Positions 15,201 through 22,244 of a stretch of DNA of 64,000 bases are shown piece by piece (the stretch's first letter is position 1; the number at the start of each line of letters is the position of its first letter). The DNA comes from Algoriphagus terrigena DSM 22685 (GTDB taxonomy: Bacteria > Bacteroidota > Bacteroidia > Cytophagales > Cyclobacteriaceae). The stretch lies in contig NZ_AUBW01000006.1 of NCBI RefSeq assembly GCF_000429445.1, forward strand, positions 186,001 to 250,000, read 5' to 3'. The position numbers and the translations under genes are program-made. The notes under the pieces were generated by a model. It made no database searches, was not told the DNA's origin, and saw only the letters and a list, made by a program, of their open reading frames with translations.

Positions 15201-17802
15201 CAGATTATGCTTGGACCCCGAGCTAGGAGCCGGTGCGCTGTTGGAAGGAGGCGGTGAGCCCGACATTGATTCCTATTTCTGGACGATCACCCACGAAGAT
15301 GGAACCGTGATCAGGGCAAATTATGGAGGCCCGGGAGATCAGTTCCAGACGTTGGATCAAATCTTCAACGCACCAGGCATCTACACCATCGAACTCCGCG
15401 TGGATCGATGCGGGGACCCTGACTATTTCGAAGCTGAAGGGGAGATCGAAGTGGTTGCTCCGCCCACGCTTACGCTGCCCACAGACATCACACTATGCGC
15501 TGGAGCGCCGGTGACCCTCACGGCAATTGACGGGTATGACCCGGCAGAAGGATTGTATGATTTTCAGTGGACCAACGCGGCAGGACAGGTGTTTGGAGAT
15601 GAAAACTCCAACTCCATCGATGTGACTGAGGAAAGCATCTACACCGTTGAGGTGAGTTTCCGCTTGCCGGAGGGACTTTCAGATGACGAGGCACTACTCT
15701 TCGAAACCTGTCCTGCGACCGCGGACGTGTTTGTGGGACCGGCTTTTGAATTTGACCTGACTCAGACAGCGACTGAAGTTTGTTTTGAGGAAACATCCGT
15801 GACTTTTGCTCCGAACACTCCGATCTCAGGCGAATGGTTTTACGACCTAAACGCCAGTGGCACGAGGGTTTCTTTGGGTGAATTTTTCGAACTCGAGCTG
15901 ATCATCAACACGCTTCCAGGTCCGGGGCAATACGAGATTATCTTCGTGACCGAAGATCCGATCTTGGAAGGTTGTGTGGTAGAGAAAAAGTTGGACTTGC
16001 TGGTGAACGAACTGCCAATCCTGATCGCTACGCAAACTGCTCCAGCGACGGATTGTGCTACTCCGGATGGGGCTTTTGAGATTACACTTCAAGGCGATGC
16101 AACTGAGGTACGGGTTCCTGAGTTGGCACTCACCTTTAACAATCAAACTGCCGGAACTGTCATCCCCGTTACCAATGTCTTGCCGGGTGTCTATACCATC
16201 GAGGCAGAAAACAGCACGGGGTGTGTCTACTCTTCCTCTGTGACGGTAGAAAACCAAAATCCTCCCACTCCTTACCTATTTTCAGCCACTCCGACAGATG
16301 AGACCTGTAATGCTACCGGCGTAGAACCCGGAAAGATCACTTTCACATTCAACAACGGAACAGCCCAAGTCGGAACTTATACTGCAGTTCGCCAGGGAGA
16401 TGGGCAGATATTTACCGGCCCGCTTCCAAGCTTGGCAACTTTTGATGTTGCTGTGCCATATGGCGACTACTTGGTGGAAGTAGCTGACGCGTCAGGTTGT
16501 GCCGTGCCGGATCCGACGCTCTATTCCATCACCCAAAAATTCGAAGTAGTCTTCTCTGTACCCACAGAGCTGACTGCCTGCGAAAGCTTCACTTTTGCGC
16601 CGACCGGTCCCAAACCGTTGACCTACACCGTCACAAATTCTACAGGCACCACCATCTCCCCTGATGCTGGCGGAGACTTCACTTTCACCCAAACCGGAAT
16701 CTATACGATTCGGGGCGAGGATCCCAGTGGAGTCGATTGTCCGAAGGAGATCGAGATGAACGTCACCATCACCCAAACTTTGGATTATGAACTTGCCGGT
16801 CCGATTGTCGATTGCCAGACTGGGATCCGGTATGAAGCAGTATTGAACAATGCCGATCCTGCAGATGTTGTTTTCCTCTGGAAAGATGACCTGGGCGTGA
16901 TCGTAGGAAGAAGGCAGACTTTTGTACCAAATAGAGATGGAGACTACACCCTGGAAGTACAGCCAACCAATGGTGGTCTGTGCCCTTCTACTGAGATTCC
17001 TTTTACTGCGAAAATCTTAACCGAGGCAGTCCCGGTGACTTTGGATGTGGTACCATTTTGTACCGAGCAGACCAGCACCACGATCACTGTCGTCGCCGAC
17101 TTGGCTGATGTAGCGCAGATCGAGTGGTACAGCGTGTCGGGTGGCACACGTACGCGACTGCCTCAATACGACGACTTGCCGATCATCGACGTAGCGGTGG
17201 AGGGGACATACGAGGTTCTCTTGCGAAGTGAGTTTGGATGCGACCTCGGCCGGGCAAACGGCGTAGTGGCCAAATCGACGATCATTCCCCCTGTCGTACC
17301 GACCCAGCTGACCATCTGTGCAGTAGAAGGCATCACAACTAGTATTGACCCCGGTATCTACGACAACTACAGCTGGCTTTTGAATGGTGTAGAGGTTTCG
17401 CAAGAAGCGATCTTCACTCCGACTTTGCCGGGGAATTATGAGCTGCTCGTCTCTGACAATTTGGGCTGCGAATATAGGGTTGCTTTTGTCGTAGAAGAAG
17501 ATTGTCGTCTGCTGATCTCCTATCCAAATGGCGTCGTGCTTGATGACCCCAACCGCGGATTTATCCTCTATGCCAATGATTTCATCGACTACATCGAAGT
17601 CTATATCTACAACCGATGGGGCGAGTTGATCTTCTACTGCGAACACGAAAACGTGGAACCAAGACAACCTTTCTGTCCTTGGGACGGCGTAGTCAATGGG
17701 AAATTTGTCCCCAATGGAACGTATGCCGTCGTCGTGAAATTTACTTCCAACAACCAGAACATCACCAAAACCGAAACCAAAGCGATTACGATCATCCAAT
17801 AG
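12289..17802 (+). CDS. Giant T9SS type B cargo protein with gliding-motility C-terminal domain
   Basis: This 1837-residue secreted protein has a signal peptide ending near LGYSQG. Two beta-propeller-like regions each start with a W-x-FG motif (NEWIFGYCGG near residue 35, and NNIWYFGDGAGLDFN near 584). A PKD-like segment lies around 390-480, and Ig/PKD-like repeats run from about 964 to 1735, each with paired Cys. The last ~100 residues form the type B sorting domain (FPNG-like ISYPNGVVLDDP, VYIYNRWGELIFY, CPWDGVVNGKFVPNGTYAVV), which directs T9SS export and surface attachment. The ATG at 12289 is chosen over a TTG 78 bases upstream because the signal peptide begins there. It is likely an adhesin or matrix protein that uses the neighbouring PorP/SprF. 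Confidence 0.92.
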   Translation: MKSSPISIRFILIFASFISLSFFGVNSLGYSQGFNENEWIFGYCGGSTDNNYLSFGKGGTANVQTLPGSVIIGANNNALAIDPITGQPLFATNGVLVYDYSSSPIQGSAPGLNGDIDGHQKVATGFLEYDPDGNKLFYIFYLSPGGQLQYAVVDMNAPGQAVGNDRPLGEVTTKDQVIGPASGALLVVKSPASPSYLISFTGGNLVSNQLQSTQGSFSQTDTEGIPFTPKSIVFDEENSQLIVISENSGDDIMVVPYDTSSGNFGTPQAIAGSSGSEDIGGADFSPDDAFIYFSRGNQLFRVPSSDLSATPEEIPLTAGLNQVYDIKAGPDGQLYYIYEEVVGGPQLIGRVTNPNEPDLTLVTLEEDPFNGTDFCGTIFPVFAPNADIAPSVDFTWDPEAPCSNNPVQLTSVITPENYQPVSFNWEFTPPLTDSDGNPLPADFTQEHFLIPQDAAQGTSISVTLTVEFADGSTQVVPKTIPLTENKLEANFSPSDTTLCMSCIDLDPLLQAQAAGEDGEAPPGGGGDTYEYFWSNKRDRGWIGKEANEVCLPGLYWALVREPGSQCYAYAEIRVKIWDLPDQSNNIWYFGDGAGLDFNPDPNDSTAPTPRPIAERHPQNIPAGTTTISDQAGQVLFFTDGQKVWDLNGDLMANGDSIGGDNSASQSVIAVAVPQQPTLFYLFTTQASASGSNTVSFSMVDIKSENTTGVGNVVTKNNFLFSPSTEQSAAFSGGDTTWVMYHELGNNSFRAYPVSGNGIGQPVLSSVGSSHGFNSGVGAMKFSPDGTKLAVTISEGGCNKTEIFEFDQQTGELTEYARLDLGCDGDIYGLEFNQDSDRVLVSYRNGGPGVEEFIIKEVENDDETAPSCPACFGSATTRAQREACILTTKKTVSGTSSLNLGALQIASDGQIYVAVVGDNRIGQIQVGSGCSGTSTFNQDAVEPMPGTSNLGLPSFVQNSGSSIPEPSLAFPPRLCLDPELGAGALLEGGGEPDIDSYFWTITHEDGTVIRANYGGPGDQFQTLDQIFNAPGIYTIELRVDRCGDPDYFEAEGEIEVVAPPTLTLPTDITLCAGAPVTLTAIDGYDPAEGLYDFQWTNAAGQVFGDENSNSIDVTEESIYTVEVSFRLPEGLSDDEALLFETCPATADVFVGPAFEFDLTQTATEVCFEETSVTFAPNTPISGEWFYDLNASGTRVSLGEFFELELIINTLPGPGQYEIIFVTEDPILEGCVVEKKLDLLVNELPILIATQTAPATDCATPDGAFEITLQGDATEVRVPELALTFNNQTAGTVIPVTNVLPGVYTIEAENSTGCVYSSSVTVENQNPPTPYLFSATPTDETCNATGVEPGKITFTFNNGTAQVGTYTAVRQGDGQIFTGPLPSLATFDVAVPYGDYLVEVADASGCAVPDPTLYSITQKFEVVFSVPTELTACESFTFAPTGPKPLTYTVTNSTGTTISPDAGGDFTFTQTGIYTIRGEDPSGVDCPKEIEMNVTITQTLDYELAGPIVDCQTGIRYEAVLNNADPADVVFLWKDDLGVIVGRRQTFVPNRDGDYTLEVQPTNGGLCPSTEIPFTAKILTEAVPVTLDVVPFCTEQTSTTITVVADLADVAQIEWYSVSGGTRTRLPQYDDLPIIDVAVEGTYEVLLRSEFGCDLGRANGVVAKSTIIPPVVPTQLTICAVEGITTSIDPGIYDNYSWLLNGVEVSQEAIFTPTLPGNYELLVSDNLGCEYRVAFVVEEDCRLLISYPNGVVLDDPNRGFILYANDFIDYIEVYIYNRWGELIFYCEHENVEPRQPFCPWDGVVNGKFVPNGTYAVVVKFTSNNQNITKTETKAITIIQ

Positions 17803-17803
17803 T

Positions 17804-18556
17804 ATGCTGATTCTTATTTCCCCTGCCAAAAGCCTCGACTACAGTATCCCAGAGTACAAGAAGCACACCTTGCCGGACTTTACTTCGGACATCAAAGCGC
17901 TGGTGAGTGTGATGAAGAAGAAAACGGCGAAGGAGATTTCCGAGCTGATGCATGTGAGCGAAAATCTGGCGGTGCTCAATGAGGAACGCTATAAAACTTT
18001 TCAAAAAGAATTCACCACCGAAAATTCCAAGCAGGCGATCCTGGCGTTTAACGGTGACGTGTACACCAAGATCGATGTAGACAACTATTCTGCTGCGGAT
18101 TTTGGGTTTGCCCAAGACCACCTGAGGATTCTTTCAGGGCTCTATGGCTTGTTAAAGCCGCTTGATCTGATTCAACCTTACCGCCTGGAGATGGGCACTC
18201 GGCTGGAAACTAAAAAAGGCAAGAACCTCTACGAATATTGGGACAAAAAGATCGCCAAAGCAATCAATGACGCTGCCGCGGGAAGGCCTATTGTGAACCT
18301 GGCGTCTCAGGAATACTTCAAGTCAGTCCATCTCAAAACCTTGAAAACTCCGCTGGTAAACATCCATTTCAAGGAGTTCAAAAACGGAACCTACCAAGTC
18401 ATCGGGATCTTTGCGAAGCAGGCAAGAGGGATGATGACGAATTTTGCGATCAAAAACCGACTGACAGATCCAGAGGAATTAAAGTCCTTCAACGAAGAAG
18501 GCTATGAGTTTTCGGCGCCGATGAGCGACGGTTCAGATTGGACTTTTATCAGGTAA
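17804..18556 (+). CDS. yaaA: Peroxide stress protein YaaA
   Basis: This 250-residue cytosolic protein starts with MLILISPAKSLDY, the signature of the YaaA/UPF0246 family, and contains GDVYTKIDVDNYS, LRILSGLYGLLKPLDLIQPYR and MGTRLETKKGKNLYEYW. YaaA limits intracellular free iron and protects DNA from peroxide damage in E. coli, and its fold binds DNA through a helix-hairpin-helix-like motif. The ATG follows the giant adhesin stop after one base, so the gene can be read through from it, an unusual partner. The gene is full length (family about 250-260). Confidence 0.95.
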   Translation: MLILISPAKSLDYSIPEYKKHTLPDFTSDIKALVSVMKKKTAKEISELMHVSENLAVLNEERYKTFQKEFTTENSKQAILAFNGDVYTKIDVDNYSAADFGFAQDHLRILSGLYGLLKPLDLIQPYRLEMGTRLETKKGKNLYEYWDKKIAKAINDAAAGRPIVNLASQEYFKSVHLKTLKTPLVNIHFKEFKNGTYQVIGIFAKQARGMMTNFAIKNRLTDPEELKSFNEEGYEFSAPMSDGSDWTFIR

Positions 18557-18657
18557 AAAGCTTAGATCAAGATGCATTTTCGGCTAGCTCAAATTAATTT
18601 TTAGCGGGATAAAATTGGTAGATTAGGCGCCTAATTTCCAGTTTGTTCTCGAATAAT

Positions 18658-21600
18658 TTGAAAAAGCTTTTTCTTTTTATCCTGTTGGCTATCTCTTTCT
18701 TGTTGGACGGATCATCTTCCGGAGGGACAGTTGGCTTTTTGGTAGATAAGGCCAGTAAAGCTTTTGTCGAATTTAAAAACACGCAAGAATTCAACGACCC
18801 TGAGCTAACTGGTCCCGATCGACTCTGCAATATTTTTGGGAGTGTGCTGGGCACCTACTCGGGAGGCGGAGATCCTGAAACAGATGTTTATCAGTGGACG
18901 ATTTTGGATCCGCAAGGGCAAATTTTGTTTACCCGACCGGCAGGTGCATTTCCTACCATTACCTACACGTTTGAATTAGTCGGGACGCACAAAGTTGAAC
19001 TAATCGTTTCGAGAGGAGGGATTCCTTTGGAAAGCTTTTCTAAAGAAGTCGAACTTGTAGAAGGTCCTGAAATCACTTTGAAGCCTTCCTACGTGATTTG
19101 CGAAAATCAGGAAATCCAACTGCAGGCGATTGATCCTTCTAGCTCTAATTTTCCGGATTATGAGTTTGAATGGAAAGATGAATCTGGCGTTGTCGTTGGT
19201 ACCTCGAATAGTTTGAAAACTTCAGCTTCGGGGAAATATGAAGTTACTTTTCTGTTCAAAGATTCCGGAGGAAATCCAGAGTGCGAAACCCGCCTGCAGA
19301 CGGAGGTGATCAGCGCTGGAAGTTTTTCAATCGTAAGCTCCTCAACTACTGTCTGTCCGGACGGCACTATCACTTTTACGTCAGAACCGGAAGTTGATGG
19401 GGACTGGTTTTTACAAAAAATCGGCGATCCTGTATTAACACCATTGGGGTCTGGTAATTCTAAAACAATCAGTCCGGGCTCTGATCTGGATGGGCATGGT
19501 GACTATGAAGTTAGCCTCGTTGTTCCAAATCCAAACAACGTCGCTTGTATCCAGAAAGCCCAGCAACAATTTTCATTTAATCCGCTACCCGAATTTGAGC
19601 TTGAAAGTGCGGCCAGTGCCACTGGCTGTCTGGTACCGGATGGTGCAATCAGGATAGTAGCGCTTACTCCAATCGATTTTTTGATTTTAGACGAAGTTGG
19701 TCAATCATTTGGCCCATTGAATCCAGGCGATATTGTTGAATTTCCAGGTTTGGAGTCGGGCACTTACACTATTTTAGGCCAATTGGGAGGATGCTTGAAC
19801 TCATTGGGTTCGGTTGTTCCTTTGGTAGATCCTCCTGCTCAGTTGGAGTTTGAGATATCAGATATCCAGTCTGAATACTGTACCGAAACAGGAAAAGAAA
19901 ACGGATCTTTTTTGGTCAAACTAATCAGCGGTATATTGGAAGGGTCCTATCGGATTAAAAACCTGAAAGGTTCGGTGGTCAAAAATGAACCTCTTCCATT
20001 AACAGACGAATTTCGAATCGATATTCAGGGGGGTAAATATTTCTTTGAAATATTGGACAAGGACAGCTGCAACCTTCCAAAAAGTGAAGAATTTGAAGTT
20101 CCCAGCCTTGATCAAGTCAATTTTTCCATATCCGACAACTTGTCGATTTGCCAATCCTACGAATTCACTCCTCAAACCTCGGAGGCGCTTGAGTTTACAC
20201 TCACATTTCCCGACGACACCGAAGCCGTTCTTCCGGCGGGAGAAGCATTTGTACTGACTCAGGCCGGCACCCACACTTTGGTGGGAAGGCTTCCGGGACA
20301 AGCTGAACTCTGCCCAACTTTGAAGGAATTTACGGTCAAGCTGGTGGACCCAATAGTGTTTGAACCCCGACTGATGAGTGAGGATTGTACGGTTGGAAAC
20401 CGCATTTATAAAGCGGAAATTTTCGAAGTAGACCCTTCTACAGCGGTTTTTCAATGGAAAAATGAAACCGGGGAAGTGGTTGGAACGGGACAGTTTCTTT
20501 TTTTACCACCAAGTTCATTTGGTGAATTCTCACTGGAAGTTCAGCCTGCAGAAAGTCAAACCTGTCCGATTTCCCCTACAAAATTTATCGTGAAGAAGCC
20601 GGTTTTGTCAGTGGATGTGACATTGGAATCCACCAAACTTTGCGAATATGGCCCCAGAGCTTTGGTAGATTTGACCACGACGTTTCCGGAGGAAATCACC
20701 GATATCGAATGGCGCAGATACGACGACATGGGAAATATCGAACCCCTCCCTCAATTCAATAACCAATGGCAGATCACAGCGGATATTGCGGGGATTTACG
20801 AAGTCGCCGTTTTCAGCAGGATTCCGTCGATCAACAAAGATTGTGAGCTGGGCCGCCAGACACTGGACATAGACCTCATCCCGGAAAAGGTACCCTTCGA
20901 CGTGCCCAGCGATCTATTTATCTGTGATCCCTTTTCGCTCGTTCCGGAGTCAGCGACTCCTTTGGCGTTTGAGTTGACTTTCCCTGACGGAAAAATAGAA
21001 GTCAAAGACTGGAATGAAGCGTTTATCCTTGATCAGGAAGGCAGCTACACCCTGCTCGGGTACGATCCGAATATTAAAGGGCCGCTTTGCCCCGATGAAA
21101 AAACCATTCAAGTCAAAGTCTTTGAACCTGTTCAATTTGTCCCCAAGCTGGTGGATATGTCCTGCACGGGTGAATATCATTATACAGCCGAGATTATTAA
21201 CTATCCTCCCGACGAGGTAGACTATCTTTGGAAAGACCCGAGCGGGAATTTGGTGAGCAGCACTTCGGAGCTTTTTTCCACAACCTATGGAGCTTTTACC
21301 CTCGAAATCCAACCAACGGGGTCGATTCCATGTACGGTTACGCCGACTTCCATCATACTGGAAGTTCCTGCCTTGTCCATCACAGCGAGCATCGTAGCGG
21401 AGACACTTTGCCCCGACCAGCCGGACGCGGCACTTCGATTGGAAACGGACTTTGGCCTGGTCGCCACCATCGAATGGTGGTTTACCGACCTGAGCAGCAA
21501 TCAGTCTATGCTTTCTTCCGAAACAGGGAAAAGAGAAATCCTGGCCACGAATGAGGGCACTTATCAAGTGAGGATTTTTAATGAATTCAATTGTCTATTG

Positions 21601-22158
21601 GGTTCTGACGAGACCTTCGTCGCGCGAAGTACCGATGCGGTGCGTCCAAAGCTGGAAGAGTCTTATCAGATTTGCCCCAAGTATGAGATCGCTCCTACCC
21701 TGAATCCCGGCTCATTTGCCCAATATGAATGGTATTTTGAAGACAATCTTGTCTCCACCAATCCTACTTTCAAACCCTTGCAGATTGGCACCTACTACTT
21801 GATCGTGGTAAGCCAGGAAGGATGCGCTTACGAAACAAGCTTTGAAACCACCGAAGAATGCGATCTTGAGGTGGTTTTTCCAAATGCTATACAGCCCGGA
21901 AATCCGGACAAACAGTTTCTTACCTACGCAAATTTCCTCGTAGACGAGATGGAAATTTGGATATTCAGCAAGTGGGGCAATCTTATCTTCCACTGCTTTC
22001 AAGTCAACTCAGCGCCAGGAGAATCCGCTTGTTTCTGGGATGGAACTTTCGATGGAAAAGCCATCCCTCCCGGCTCCTATGCGGTGCGAATCAACAGCCG
22101 AAACATCGAGAAAAACCTAAAGAATGAACAATGGGAGGCAATCTTAGTGGTTGATTAA
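18658..22158 (+). CDS. T9SS type B cargo protein with Ig/PKD-like repeats (paralog 2)
   Basis: This 1166-residue protein is collinear with the C-terminal half of the giant protein upstream and with the next gene. After a signal peptide (KKLFLFILLAISFLL), the domain order is: an LTGPDRLCN segment and GGGDPETDVYQW, a PKD-like module, and several Cys-bearing Ig-like modules. A type B sorting domain ends the protein (VVFPNAIQPGNP, MEIWIFSKWGNLIF, CFWDGTFDGKAIPPGSYAV). A block of about 250 residues is internally duplicated (nt 20116-20889 and 20890-21640). No in-frame ATG is available; TTG at 18658 gives the best signal peptide, with TTG 18643 as the alternative. It is likely surface-exposed and T9SS-dependent. 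Confidence 0.88.
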   Translation: MKKLFLFILLAISFLLDGSSSGGTVGFLVDKASKAFVEFKNTQEFNDPELTGPDRLCNIFGSVLGTYSGGGDPETDVYQWTILDPQGQILFTRPAGAFPTITYTFELVGTHKVELIVSRGGIPLESFSKEVELVEGPEITLKPSYVICENQEIQLQAIDPSSSNFPDYEFEWKDESGVVVGTSNSLKTSASGKYEVTFLFKDSGGNPECETRLQTEVISAGSFSIVSSSTTVCPDGTITFTSEPEVDGDWFLQKIGDPVLTPLGSGNSKTISPGSDLDGHGDYEVSLVVPNPNNVACIQKAQQQFSFNPLPEFELESAASATGCLVPDGAIRIVALTPIDFLILDEVGQSFGPLNPGDIVEFPGLESGTYTILGQLGGCLNSLGSVVPLVDPPAQLEFEISDIQSEYCTETGKENGSFLVKLISGILEGSYRIKNLKGSVVKNEPLPLTDEFRIDIQGGKYFFEILDKDSCNLPKSEEFEVPSLDQVNFSISDNLSICQSYEFTPQTSEALEFTLTFPDDTEAVLPAGEAFVLTQAGTHTLVGRLPGQAELCPTLKEFTVKLVDPIVFEPRLMSEDCTVGNRIYKAEIFEVDPSTAVFQWKNETGEVVGTGQFLFLPPSSFGEFSLEVQPAESQTCPISPTKFIVKKPVLSVDVTLESTKLCEYGPRALVDLTTTFPEEITDIEWRRYDDMGNIEPLPQFNNQWQITADIAGIYEVAVFSRIPSINKDCELGRQTLDIDLIPEKVPFDVPSDLFICDPFSLVPESATPLAFELTFPDGKIEVKDWNEAFILDQEGSYTLLGYDPNIKGPLCPDEKTIQVKVFEPVQFVPKLVDMSCTGEYHYTAEIINYPPDEVDYLWKDPSGNLVSSTSELFSTTYGAFTLEIQPTGSIPCTVTPTSIILEVPALSITASIVAETLCPDQPDAALRLETDFGLVATIEWWFTDLSSNQSMLSSETGKREILATNEGTYQVRIFNEFNCLLGSDETFVARSTDAVRPKLEESYQICPKYEIAPTLNPGSFAQYEWYFEDNLVSTNPTFKPLQIGTYYLIVVSQEGCAYETSFETTEECDLEVVFPNAIQPGNPDKQFLTYANFLVDEMEIWIFSKWGNLIFHCFQVNSAPGESACFWDGTFDGKAIPPGSYAVRINSRNIEKNLKNEQWEAILVVD
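20116..21640 (+). repeat. Internal tandem duplication within paralog 2
   Basis: Two successive protein blocks follow the same order of motifs. Block one begins FSISDNLSICQSYEFTPQ and block two FDVPSDLFICDPFSLVPE. Both continue with LTFPD, a TLLGY/TLVGR strand, a CP- segment, VQFVPKL/IVFEPRL, a W-K-D/N-E-x-G turn and a LEVQP/LEIQP strand. Identity is moderate, so the duplication is old. Confidence 0.75.
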
Positions 22159-22225
22159 ATTTCGAACATCGGCTGGACTGGTACATTTTTTGACCTGACG
22201 GCAGGATACATGCTGCAGAGCGCTG

Positions 22226-22233
22226 TATCTTTG
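22226..22233 (+). promoter_or_regulatory. Possible -7 promoter element before paralog 3
   Basis: TATCTTTG matches TAnnTTTG exactly, but no TTG lies at the usual spacing upstream. It sits 12 bases before the GTG candidate start, so a downstream start would give a more normal leader. Confidence 0.35.
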
Positions 22234-22244
22234 TCGCAATCCCC

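Noticed and set aside
17017..17829. Minus-strand open frame of 270 codons
   Set aside because: Antisense to the sorting domain of the giant cargo gene and reaching into yaaA.
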